Assembly (NCBI GenBank): GCA_903970295.1
Contig: CAJCHQ010000767.1
Span: 1 to 6,473 of the forward strand
Origin: Bryobacterales bacterium
GTDB lineage: Bacteria; Cyanobacteriota; Vampirovibrionia; Obscuribacterales; Obscuribacteraceae
DNA: 6,473 nucleotides
Reading direction: 5' to 3'
Shown here: piece after piece, positions 1-5,006 of the stretch
Layout: each line of letters begins with the position of its first letter
How positions within the stretch are numbered: the stretch's first letter is position 1
Program-made: the position numbers and the translations under genes
The notes under the pieces: model-generated
What the model saw: the letters and a program-made list of their open reading frames with translations, nothing else
Told to the model about the DNA's origin: nothing
Databases searched by the model: none

Positions 1-507
1 TGGTTGGACTTCGACGGCAAGAGGCAGCAGCCGAACCCTCTTCCTGCCTTCGGTCGCTGGTCAGTTCAAACTTATTCGACACACCCATTCATGGTCACCG
101 AGGACGATGGCACGCCCATATCAATCTTTCTTTCTGAGGCTGGTCAATGTGCGGCTTATATTGGCGACACTGAAGAAAAAGCAGCCAGCTATTTCACAGC
201 CTCTCCAATTCTCTTGAAACCGATGCCGCTGGACGATGTGGAGTCCAGGCTTCGTTCAACAGATGGCGATGTCGCAGTATCAGCACTATTCGAGAATGAC
301 ACAGATCAACAGCTGAAGTTGTTTTGGCTAGACTATTCAGGACGCCGCAGCGACCGCGGTTACCTGCCTGCCAAAGGAAGCATGCAAGCGTTAACCTTCG
401 CTACTCACCCCTGGGTGGTTTTGTCGGAAGACCTATCCCGCGGGAAAGTTTTCGTCATTGAAAAAGGCTATTGTGTTGCGAGAACAACAACCTGGTTATC
501 CACGTAG
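1..507 (+). CDS. Tandem VHL-beta-like domain protein, 5' end outside window
   Basis: The frame is open to the window edge, so the true start is probably upstream; a TTG at base 4 is only a nominal start. Numbering from base 1, residues 1-55 look like the end of one von Hippel-Lindau beta domain (WLDFDG, then THPFMV). Residues about 90-145 look like a complete second one (LFENDT, FWLDYSG, GYLPAKG, ATHPWVVL). In human VHL this beta sandwich binds hydroxyproline of HIF-alpha; the pocket residues W88, Y98, S111, H115 and W117 appear to match W109, Y121, T132, H136 and W138 of the second copy. The first copy keeps W1, T24 and H28 but has F30 in place of the second tryptophan. No alpha domain (elongin-binding) is visible, so a role as a peptide-binding module is inference. 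No signal peptide or membrane segment is visible in this part. The stop overlaps the 3' end of the convergent higA by 12 bp. The family call rests on motif pattern, not a search. Confidence 0.72.
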   Translation, partial: WLDFDGKRQQPNPLPAFGRWSVQTYSTHPFMVTEDDGTPISIFLSEAGQCAAYIGDTEEKAASYFTASPILLKPMPLDDVESRLRSTDGDVAVSALFENDTDQQLKLFWLDYSGRRSDRGYLPAKGSMQALTFATHPWVVLSEDLSRGKVFVIEKGYCVARTTTWLST

Positions 508-903
508 AAGCGCTGCTGGCGAAATACTGAATCTCTTGCTTAACTTCTCGATCTGAGTTTTGCTCAAATCTCGCTTTCCCGAAAGAAAATCAGAGACGAG
601 TGATTTCGAACCGAACTCGGCAACTAAGTCAGTCTGTTTCAATTCATTTGCCTCCATCAAATGTTTGATCAACTCGAGCGGGGTGCAGTCATCGATTGGA
701 TAGGTTCTGTTCTCGTAAACATCCACCAGATCGCCCAATGCTAAATAGTAAGCGCGTTCCCCTGTGTCCAATTGATCCCGGTCGCTCAATTCATCTAGAA
801 CTTGGAGAGCCCGCTTATTTTGAGCATCAGATTCAATGTGAATGAGTGGAAACCGCTTGATCAGCGACAAATAGCTTTGTGACATTTTCATGTTGGCGGT
901 CAT
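496..903 (-). CDS. higA: HigA-type antitoxin, HTH transcriptional regulator
   Basis: This 135-aa protein resembles the HigA antitoxins of COG5499. These bind and neutralise HigB and repress their own operon through a helix-turn-helix domain. Residues 1-70 form an N-terminal alpha-helical part with the family-like ERAYYLALGDLVDVYE segment. Residues about 76-130 form the Xre-like HTH: ELIKHLMEANELKQTDLV, then GSKSLVSDFLSGKRDLS, then IEKLSKRFSISPAALL. The chosen start is ATG at 903, because it overlaps the higB stop as ATGA and has GGAG (913-916 on this strand) nine bases upstream. An in-frame ATG at 918 would add five residues but would sit on that ribosome binding site. It is translationally coupled to higB, in the toxin-first order typical of hig systems. 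Expression is probably autoregulated through the dyad at 1214-1232. Confidence 0.88.
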   Translation of the reverse strand: MTANMKMSQSYLSLIKRFPLIHIESDAQNKRALQVLDELSDRDQLDTGERAYYLALGDLVDVYENRTYPIDDCTPLELIKHLMEANELKQTDLVAEFGSKSLVSDFLSGKRDLSKTQIEKLSKRFSISPAALLRG

Positions 904-1187
904 GGCATTTTGCTCCATTTATCGTATTCGGGATGCGTGAGAACAGCGAGTATGCGCACTGATTGCGCCGTGAAATCTATGCGACTGATGATACGATAGC
1001 TGGAGATGTCAAAAATCCAGCACTTCTTTCCTTGAACGAAATTAGCTGTGCGGTAAGTGTTCTTTACGCTGGCGGATGTTATCCAATTGGCAGCCTTAAC
1101 AGCCTGGCGCCACGGTTCCAGCAGAGGCCTCGCTTCGGGATGCCTCCAAACGAACTTTTCAGCTTCTACTCTCCCTCTGATCTTCAA
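900..1187 (-). CDS. higB: HigB-type toxin, RelE-fold mRNA interferase
   Basis: The 95-aa product matches the HigB_toxin family pattern. It has a basic N-terminus, EKFVWRHPEAR, a tryptophan-containing WRQAVKAANW helix (26-35), then the beta-strand core FVQGKKCWIFDI, YRIISRIDF and the conserved C-terminal LTHPEYDK (83-90). Such toxins cleave mRNA on the ribosome and halt growth when the antitoxin is lost. The start is inferred to be TTG at 1187, since GGAG at 1195-1198 lies seven bases upstream and the residues before it are not family-like. An upstream ATG at 1241 would add 18 residues and run through the operator dyad, so I reject it. Length is normal for the family and all core motifs are present, so the toxin appears intact. 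The last bases overlap the start of higA. Confidence 0.85.
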   Translation of the reverse strand: MKIRGRVEAEKFVWRHPEARPLLEPWRQAVKAANWITSASVKNTYRTANFVQGKKCWIFDISSYRIISRIDFTAQSVRILAVLTHPEYDKWSKMP

Positions 1188-1194
1188 CCGCGCA

Positions 1195-1198
1195 CTCC
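1195..1198 (-). promoter_or_regulatory. Ribosome binding site setting the higB TTG start
   Basis: On the minus strand GGAG lies seven bases before the TTG at 1187. No other in-frame start near the family-like N-terminus has a comparable site, so this decides the start. Confidence 0.65.
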
Positions 1199-1213
1199 AG
1201 CCCAAAAATACAA

Positions 1214-1232
1214 TGTTCGCATTTTGCGAACA
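1214..1232. promoter_or_regulatory. Likely HigA operator: perfect 8-bp inverted repeat
   Basis: The sequence TGTTCGCA-TTT-TGCGAACA is a perfect dyad with a 3-bp spacer, located 27 bp upstream of the higB start. Its size and position fit an operator for a dimeric Xre-type antitoxin. On the minus strand a TTGATT hexamer lies just upstream and a weak -10-like TTGTAT just downstream, so the dyad would sit between the promoter elements and block polymerase. The promoter hexamers are weak matches and tentative; the dyad itself is plain in the sequence. Confidence 0.7.
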
Positions 1233-1282
1233 ATCAATCAAGTGCAGCTTTGATAGAAAACAGCAGCATCATTACAGACAAA

Positions 1283-1320
1283 CAGGCGCCCAATCGACAG
1301 ATTGTCGAAAAGAGCGCCTG
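1283..1320 (-). terminator. Two-tier hairpin, probable minus-strand terminator
   Basis: The outer arms CAGGCGC/GCGCCTG are perfect 7-bp complements, and a nested TCGACA/TGTCGA 6-bp stem closes on the loop GAT, with unpaired AAs and purines between the tiers. On the minus strand the 3' arm is followed by TTTGTCTGT, a modest T tract. The hairpin lies 21 bp after the stop of the histidine-rich frame and before the higBA operator, where a terminator insulating the two units is expected. The T tract is weak, so it could instead be a symmetric protein-binding site. Confidence 0.5.
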
Positions 1321-1341
1321 CGAAGAGCGGTAACCGAACTT

Positions 1342-1476
1342 CTAGTGGGAGTGAACGGCTGAATGCTCGTTGGCATGAATCTTGGTCGCTTCTTCATGAT
1401 GGTGGGTGGCATGAAGATGATGACCGTGGGCGATGTGGGCATGGTGCGCCGCTTTTTCATGATTGCTACAAAATGT
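1342..1476 (-). pseudogene. Histidine-rich open frame without start, probable 3' gene remnant
   Basis: Between two in-frame stops lie 44 codons, 15 of them histidine. They read CSNHEKAAHHAHIAHGHHLH, then ATHHHEEATKIHANEHSAV, and end HSH. There is no ATG, GTG or TTG in the frame, so it cannot start on its own. It looks like the C-terminal tail of a histidine-rich, possibly metal-binding protein whose 5' part has been lost. The terminator-like hairpin 21 bp downstream supports transcription in this direction. The opposite strand reads as a methionine-rich peptide, which is the expected mirror of CAT/CAC codons. The main doubt is that the histidine bias could be an accident of composition in non-coding DNA. 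I do not recognise a family. Confidence 0.35.
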
Positions 1477-1499
1477 CTACTAAACAACCAGTGTCTCCA

Positions 1500-1570
1500 A
1501 CACGTTTTAAGCCGTGAACGGACGTTTCCGCAGGTTGTCGCACAACCAAGTAAGCACGGTAGATCTACAA
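1500..1570. repeat. Two short perfect palindromes in the remnant zone
   Basis: GGTTGT-CGC-ACAACC (1533-1547) is a 6-bp stem with a 3-base loop, and GTAGATCTAC (1559-1568) is a 10-bp perfect palindrome. They lie between the histidine-rich frame and the coiled-coil frame. Either could be a binding site or chance; nothing nearby decides. Confidence 0.3.
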
Positions 1571-1589
1571 ATTGCCTGCATGGACTTGA

Positions 1590-1952
1590 AAAACTCAGTC
1601 GCACCAGCGTTGTCACAGTTCCAATACTAAGCTCGAAGCTGACTCCGAATCAGATGCGCAACAAATAGACGAACTGAAAGGAATAGTTGCTGAACTGGAG
1701 ACGGCTTGGCAAAAATCTACGAGCGATAATGCGGCCCTCACAGCCACTGCCGAGGAGCTGCGGCATCAAGTCAGGACGCAAACCGCAGAATTAGAGCGAA
1801 TGCGCAACGAGATGGAAAAAGAACGGGAGAAGCGAGATGCCGCCATTACGGAAGCGGCAGAATTGCGTGGGATGACCGAAGGGTTGAAAATACAGAATGC
1901 CGATCTATTATCTCGACTTGGTAGAGACGACAAGGACAAAAGTCGCCGGTAG
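1590..1952 (+). pseudogene. Coiled-coil protein fragment lacking a 5' end
   Basis: The frame is open for 120 codons after a TGA at 1587 and ends at TAG 1950-1952. It contains no ATG, GTG or TTG in its first 70 codons. The first ATG is at 1800 and would give only 50 residues. The translation is strongly coding-like: QIDELKGIVAELETAWQKS, then EELRHQVRTQTAELERMRNE, then EKEREKRDAAITEAAELRGM. It is rich in Glu, Arg, Lys and Ala with leucine spacing expected of a long alpha-helical coiled coil, followed by a charged tail ending KDKSRR. A short frame just upstream (GTG at 1514 to TAA at 1630) overlaps it in another register and ends SVAPALSQFQY. A single shift could have joined the two, which suggests a frameshifted or truncated gene. 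Long coiled coils occur in many unrelated proteins, including plasmid KfrA-like and phage structural proteins, so I assign no function. Confidence 0.5.
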
Positions 1953-2237
1953 GTTGCTGCTCGATGAAAGACAGAACAACGAAGCGCAGGCTGCCCCTGC
2001 TGACCTTCCCACCCACCTGCCCCGACCGGCACCTCTAGTTTTCGATGGCACCGTCCGTAGTTATGAGGGGTGGCTGAGACTAGTACCGGTCCGCACAATA
2101 TGCGCTCGCAACAGAAGTCACGAAAATTGACTGTATCGTTGAGAATCACAGGGGGCGTGAGTCTCAAAAGATCGCCAAAAACGAGTTGCCCGTGCGAATG
2201 TGCCGGCGGTGCAAATTGAAAGATAGGAAGCTGTGCT
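1953..2237. other. Intergenic stretch, no gene recognised
   Basis: No frame here has both a convincing start and protein-like composition. Downstream of the coiled-coil stop the sequence is proline-codon rich, then passes into AT-rich DNA. The only notable element is a lone TCGCCAA at 2172-2178, which is the TTGGCGA core of the repeat cluster in reverse orientation with a degenerate right half. Confidence 0.4.
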
Positions 2238-2379
2238 TTGGCGATTTATTTTTCCGGTTTTTTGGCGAGCTGTTTTTCAAAAATTTGGCGAATTAAATTT
2301 CAAAGCCTCACTATGTCAGCCTTTGCGGATCATAGTCTGTGAAAAATAATTCGCCAATCCGTGAAATTCATTTCGCCAA
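2238..2379. repeat. Iteron-like cluster of five 17-bp repeats around a dyad
   Basis: Five copies share TTGGCGA, a T at position 10 and a TTTC end. Forward copies are TTGGCGATTTATTTTTC (2238-2254), TTGGCGAGCTGTTTTTC (2262-2278) and TTGGCGAATTAAATTTC (2285-2301). Reverse copies are TTGGCGAATTATTTTTC (2357-2341) and TTGGCGAAATGAATTTC (2379-2363). Start-to-start spacing is 24, 23 and 22 bp, close to two helical turns, so neighbouring copies lie on nearly the same face of the DNA. The inverted pair 2238-2254/2341-2357 matches at 16 of 17 bases. The 39-bp centre contains ACTATG (2310-2315) and CATAGT (2331-2336), a further dyad. Repeats of this length and period resemble plasmid iterons or a multi-site regulator-binding region. 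No replication gene is recognisable next to it, so the function is open. Confidence 0.75.
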
Positions 2380-2424
2380 GTCACAGCAATTCTGAAGAGT
2401 TCGCACTTTGCGGTTTTTTAGTCC

Positions 2425-2445
2425 GCGTCTCCGCGTCGGGGACGC
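2425..2445. repeat. GC-rich hairpin
   Basis: GCGTCTCC-GCGTC-GGGGACGC forms an 8-bp stem with one mismatch. It overlaps the 3' arm of a smaller GCGG/CCGC stem (2410-2426), so the two could be alternative structures. No T tract follows on either strand, so it is not a standard intrinsic terminator. Confidence 0.35.
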
Positions 2446-2565
2446 TCTGACAGCTCAGTAAGAAATGCGCAGGCTGCCTTCCCGCTGCCCGCCTGCTGAG
2501 GCTACCCGTCTGCCACCCCGATCCAACGATGCATTAATCATCACGCGAATTCGCAGTACCGGCGG

Positions 2566-2589
2566 CACTTTTTGAAAATCAAAAAAGTG
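2566..2589. repeat. Near-perfect AT-rich inverted repeat
   Basis: CACTTTTTGA pairs with TCAAAAAAGTG around an AAA loop, with one unpaired A. On either strand a T or A run sits inside the stem. It may be a bidirectional terminator or a protein site; no gene end lies next to it. Confidence 0.4.
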
Positions 2590-3036
2590 ATCGTGGAATC
2601 TGCGTTTTTAGACTTTTTTCCACCCTTCTGAGTGTATATAAGACTCCGCTAACCTTGTCCAGTTTGCCTTTGCAGGCACTGCCAGGCAGAAGGGAAAAAT
2701 AAAGTAAAGTGGTATCACGCGAGGCGCGCCACCACGGCGAAAATGAATTGTCGCTTACGAGTGACAGGTGAAAGTTGTAGTCGAATCGGAGTTTCACGTG
2801 CCAGTGGCGGTTACAGCCGTTTAGCCGTGCCAGCACCGGGATTTTGATTTTGCCTTCAGTCTCGATAGCGTAAGGTGCTTCTATTTTCAGTTTTTTCTCG
2901 GTCGGACAACACCCACACCTTCACTCGGTCAACCAAAACCAGTATCGCCAGCAGAGCCCAGAAAGCTTTGCGTGTGAAGCTGCCTGCCCGATGGGGACTG
3001 GATTAGCGGCAAACTCAATCAACTTAGGAGACTCAT

Positions 3037-4116
3037 ATGAAACGCTTACTCTCAATCTTCAGCCTGGCGGCAATGCTGCTGCTCGGGCTCGCCCGTCCAC
3101 ATGCTGCGCAAGCTGCAGTTACGTGCGCACCCATCGTCTCGACTGGTGGTTGGCCAGACGGAGTCTACACACAGGAGTGTGGAGGCACCAGCTCAACCAA
3201 CTGGCCCAAGATGATCGCTGCCTTCGGTGAAGTTCATGGCGCCGGCAATACCGCCCTTGAAACCTCCATGAAAAGTCTCTACGCGAATGGTTCTCCAGCA
3301 GGGGGTTCCTTTCCAACAGGAACTGGTAAGGGCTTTTTCGGCGTTTTCTATCTGTTCCATAAACCCAGCGACTACACCGCATGGGCTGCAGCAAACGGCG
3401 TTCCTGCCCTTACTGTGAGCAGCACTGCGTTTGAATATACGGCCCTCGATGAGAAAACCTATCAAGCATATTACACAGTGGTTTTCGAGCAGAACGGAAA
3501 CGGCGTCGCGAACAACAATATCACTGGGTACAGTCTGCACGAAATAGGCCATTGGTTGGACTACCTTCTTCGCAGCAATGCTAGCCAGAAGGTCGTTGTT
3601 TCTCAGTCAAGCTATTTGCAAGACGAAATCGCTCACGACTGGACGACGATCGCACCACAAACGCCGTGCTTTATATCTGGACATTCATATGGCATGTTCA
3701 CAAAATGGGCAGATTCGTCTTCCTTGGGATATACAGGGAAACAACCGTATTTCATCTGCAACGCTGGTCCTGGCGGCAACGGATATGGTGCGGCGCTGAA
3801 CACTAAGTACTCGGGCTTGAGCAATAAGCAAGTTTTGCAGTACAACAACACGAAGACGCCTGGCGGATGGGCGTATTTCTTTCTGCCTGGCTTTGTGACC
3901 ACTGAGCCGCCCTATGAAGAATTCTTCGCCGAAGGATTTGCAGCGACATGGGGGCCTGGGGATGAAAGTAATCCCCCTAGCGGCAATGCTCCTACGTCGG
4001 TCGACCAGTATTTCGTCAATCAATTCCCCTGCAGTACGGCGTGGATTGCTTACGTTACTAACTGGGGCACGCTACCTACTTCAAGCAACCTGCCTGTGGG
4101 CTGCCCTACCAGTTAG
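3037..4116 (+). CDS. Secreted putative zinc metallopeptidase, lethal-factor-like motifs
   Basis: This 359-aa protein starts with a Sec signal peptide: MKRLLS, a hydrophobic core, and cleavage probably after AAQA at residue 26. HEIGHWLD at 168-175 is a zincin HExxH site (His168 and His172 as zinc ligands, Glu169 as catalytic base). YEEFFAEGF at 293-301 matches the EFFAE helix that gives the glutamate ligand in anthrax lethal factor-type (M34/ATLF) gluzincins; Glu295 or Glu299 would be that ligand. In lethal factor the glutamate lies about 45 residues after the second histidine, here over 120, so an insertion separates them. Six cysteines (30, 48, 211, 241, 332, 356) in the mature part could form three disulfides, fitting life outside the cytoplasm. 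The start is supported by AGGAG at 3026-3030, six bases upstream. It appears monocistronic with a strong terminator. Substrate is unknown, and the exact family is an inference from motifs. Confidence 0.8.
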   Translation: MKRLLSIFSLAAMLLLGLARPHAAQAAVTCAPIVSTGGWPDGVYTQECGGTSSTNWPKMIAAFGEVHGAGNTALETSMKSLYANGSPAGGSFPTGTGKGFFGVFYLFHKPSDYTAWAAANGVPALTVSSTAFEYTALDEKTYQAYYTVVFEQNGNGVANNNITGYSLHEIGHWLDYLLRSNASQKVVVSQSSYLQDEIAHDWTTIAPQTPCFISGHSYGMFTKWADSSSLGYTGKQPYFICNAGPGGNGYGAALNTKYSGLSNKQVLQYNNTKTPGGWAYFFLPGFVTTEPPYEEFFAEGFAATWGPGDESNPPSGNAPTSVDQYFVNQFPCSTAWIAYVTNWGTLPTSSNLPVGCPTS

Positions 4117-4144
4117 TTGCTGTGTAGCCATTAGGTGAATCGGG

Positions 4145-4175
4145 GCGAGGAGCAGGACGTTGCTCCTCGCTTTTT
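4145..4175 (+). terminator. Strong intrinsic terminator of the protease gene
   Basis: GCGAGGAGCA and TGCTCCTCGC form a perfect 10-bp stem around GGACGT, followed directly by TTTTT. It starts 28 bp after the stop codon of the protease gene. Confidence 0.92.
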
Positions 4176-4192
4176 CACTGGGAAGACTACGC

Positions 4193-4221
4193 TTGACAAT
4201 GACTACAACAAACACTTTAAT
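4193..4221 (+). promoter_or_regulatory. Sigma-70-type promoter for the 64-aa peptide gene
   Basis: TTGACA (4193-4198, exact consensus) and TTTAAT (4216-4221, five of six) are separated by 17 bp. Transcription would begin near 4228, leaving a leader of about 20 bases before the start codon. It lies just after the protease terminator, making the next gene a separate unit. Confidence 0.8.
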
Positions 4222-4247
4222 ACAGTCCCCAGTTGGAGTTAACTCAC

Positions 4248-4442
4248 ATGCGCCAAAATCGGAAAAGAGAAAGCTTAGTAATTGTGTCGGTGGCTTGCAG
4301 TCTTTTTTGTTTGGCTGCTGGCGTAATTTATGCGAAATCTGCTCTTCAAGCCAAGAATAATCCTACTCCAGTTGCCGCAGATGCTTGTAATAGTCCTAGA
4401 ATGATCGGTAAGAATACTCCTGGGATAATCGGTGTAGAGTAG
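4248..4442 (+). CDS. Small exported or single-span membrane peptide
   Basis: The product is 64 aa: a basic N-terminus (MRQNRKRES), a hydrophobic segment at residues 10-29 (LVIVSVACSLFCLAAGVIYA) and a polar tail with one cysteine (Cys52) ending GIIGVE. The basic start followed by the hydrophobic core fits a signal peptide, cleaved perhaps after Ala29 or Ala35, or an uncleaved anchor with the tail outside. Neither cysteine of the core sits in a proper lipobox. The ATG at 4248 is chosen because GGAG lies nine bases upstream; an in-frame ATG at 4233 would add five residues and overlap that site. The near-consensus promoter and short leader suggest high expression. I do not recognise a family. Its size could also suit a secreted peptide, but nothing shows processing or activity. 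Confidence 0.68.
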   Translation: MRQNRKRESLVIVSVACSLFCLAAGVIYAKSALQAKNNPTPVAADACNSPRMIGKNTPGIIGVE

Positions 4443-4452
4443 ATGGCCAATG

Positions 4453-4475
4453 GCCCTGAAAAACTTAGTCAGGGC
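4453..4475 (+). terminator. Weak intrinsic terminator after the 64-aa gene
   Basis: GCCCTGA and TCAGGGC form a perfect 7-bp stem with a 9-base loop, starting 10 bp after the stop codon. The following TAATTGCTT is only moderately T-rich, so termination strength is uncertain. Confidence 0.5.
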
Positions 4476-4514
4476 TAATTGCTTATCGGACAGCACAGGC
4501 AACAGCATCCTAAG

Positions 4515-4566
4515 AAATTTGCCCGTTTAAGGCACCATCTAAGCTTGTCATCAAAAAAATTTGCCC
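4515..4566 (+). repeat. 10-bp direct repeat AAATTTGCCC
   Basis: AAATTTGCCC occurs at 4515-4524 and 4557-4566, 42 bp start to start. On the minus strand the second copy carries a T-run shortly after the stop of the frameshifted gene and might help termination. It may also be chance. Confidence 0.25.
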
Positions 4567-4612
4567 ATCGAGCCACCATATACGGTGCCGACGAACTCGC
4601 GTTCCTGGCGCC

Positions 4613-4988
4613 TTACTTCTTCTTCAGAAGATCATCGAGTACGGCATCTTTCCACGCGACAAAGTCGGCACTGCCATAGCCGCCCAGGCGTTGCTGATAT
4701 TCAAGATAAACGTGGTTGCCATCGAGGATTGCGTCATTCAGCCATATTGCCCGGGAAGTACAGCCCCAGAGGCTTCCCGGAGCTGTTGCCGCCGCGCGTT
4801 TGCGTCACCGACTCGTCTGTTTTATGTGTCGCAGTCAGTGTGTCTGGCGGCATGTTGACTATCGTCAGCAAGCCCTGCACCTGATCACGGACCGGCTGAT
4901 CGCTCAGCTGCTGCGCGAACCCCTGGCCCCACGCCGCGAGCTGCAGAACGATAACAAGCGTTAAGGACGATAAAATTGCATCCCTCAT
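4613..4988 (-). pseudogene. Frameshifted gene for a small exported protein
   Basis: From ATG 4988 the first frame gives a clear signal peptide (MRDAILSS, then LTLVIVLQLAAW, cleavage probably after GQGFA) and a polar mature part (LSDQPVRDQVQGLLTIVNM) ending GLYFPGNMAE at 4734. In another frame, coding-like sequence continues without a gap: WLNDAILDGNHVYLEYQQRL, then GGYGSADFVAWKD, ending DDLLKKK at stop 4613-4615. The second frame has no start codon of its own after its nearest upstream stop. The simplest reading is one gene of about 125 codons with a one-base indel somewhere in about 4745-4815. I do not recognise the family. A group II intron begins 19 bp upstream of the start codon and probably separates the gene from its promoter; no good ribosome binding site is visible. 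The indel could be a real lesion or a sequencing error. Confidence 0.58.
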
Positions 4989-4993
4989 ATGTG

Positions 4994-5006
4994 AATTGGC
5001 GAATTA
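4994..5006 (+). promoter_or_regulatory. Group II intron target: IBS2 and IBS1
   Basis: IBS1 is GAATTA (5001-5006), directly before the intron, and pairs perfectly with TAATTC at 5292-5297 inside the intron. IBS2 is AATTGG (4994-4999), which pairs with TCAATT at 5227-5232 (five Watson-Crick pairs plus one G-U). One base separates IBS2 from IBS1. The 13-base site contains TTGGCGAATTA, the left part of the 17-bp repeat. Confidence 0.72.

Larger units (their letters stand above)
2380..3036. other. Long non-coding stretch with hairpins upstream of the protease gene
   Basis: No convincing coding frame was found on either strand. It holds several dyads: GCGG/CCGC around a T-run (2410-2426), an imperfect 8-bp stem (2425-2445), the palindrome GCGAATTCGC (2545-2554) and a near-perfect A/T stem (2566-2589). 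A TGTATATAAG segment near 2632-2641 could be part of a promoter, but I could not pair it with a good -35. The last part is the untranslated leader of the protease gene. Confidence 0.4.

Noticed and set aside
963..1362. Plus-strand frames over the higB region
   Set aside because: They are antisense to a recognised higB and show no family features or ribosome binding sites.
1363..1668. Methionine-rich plus-strand protein of 101 aa
   Set aside because: Its MMVGGMKMM run is the mirror of the CAT/CAC histidine codons on the other strand, its later part is not protein-like, and no ribosome binding site precedes it.
1766..2167. Minus-strand frame of 133 aa
   Set aside because: Serine-, arginine- and cysteine-rich translation opposite the coiled-coil frame, with no domain and no good start signal.
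2238..2379. CRISPR array
   Set aside because: The repeats are 17 bp with 5-7 bp between them and lie in both orientations; CRISPR repeats are longer, all in one orientation, with spacers of 25 bp or more.
2579..2836. Minus-strand frame of 85 aa
   Set aside because: Composition is not protein-like, it runs into the A/T inverted repeat, and it has no visible ribosome binding site.
3119..4023. Several frames within the protease gene
   Set aside because: All overlap the well-supported exported protein with signal peptide, ribosome binding site and terminator.
4716..4964. Plus-strand frame of 82 aa ending LQNDNKR
   Set aside because: It looks somewhat helical, but the opposite strand has a clear signal peptide and a continuation in a second frame, which is the better explanation.
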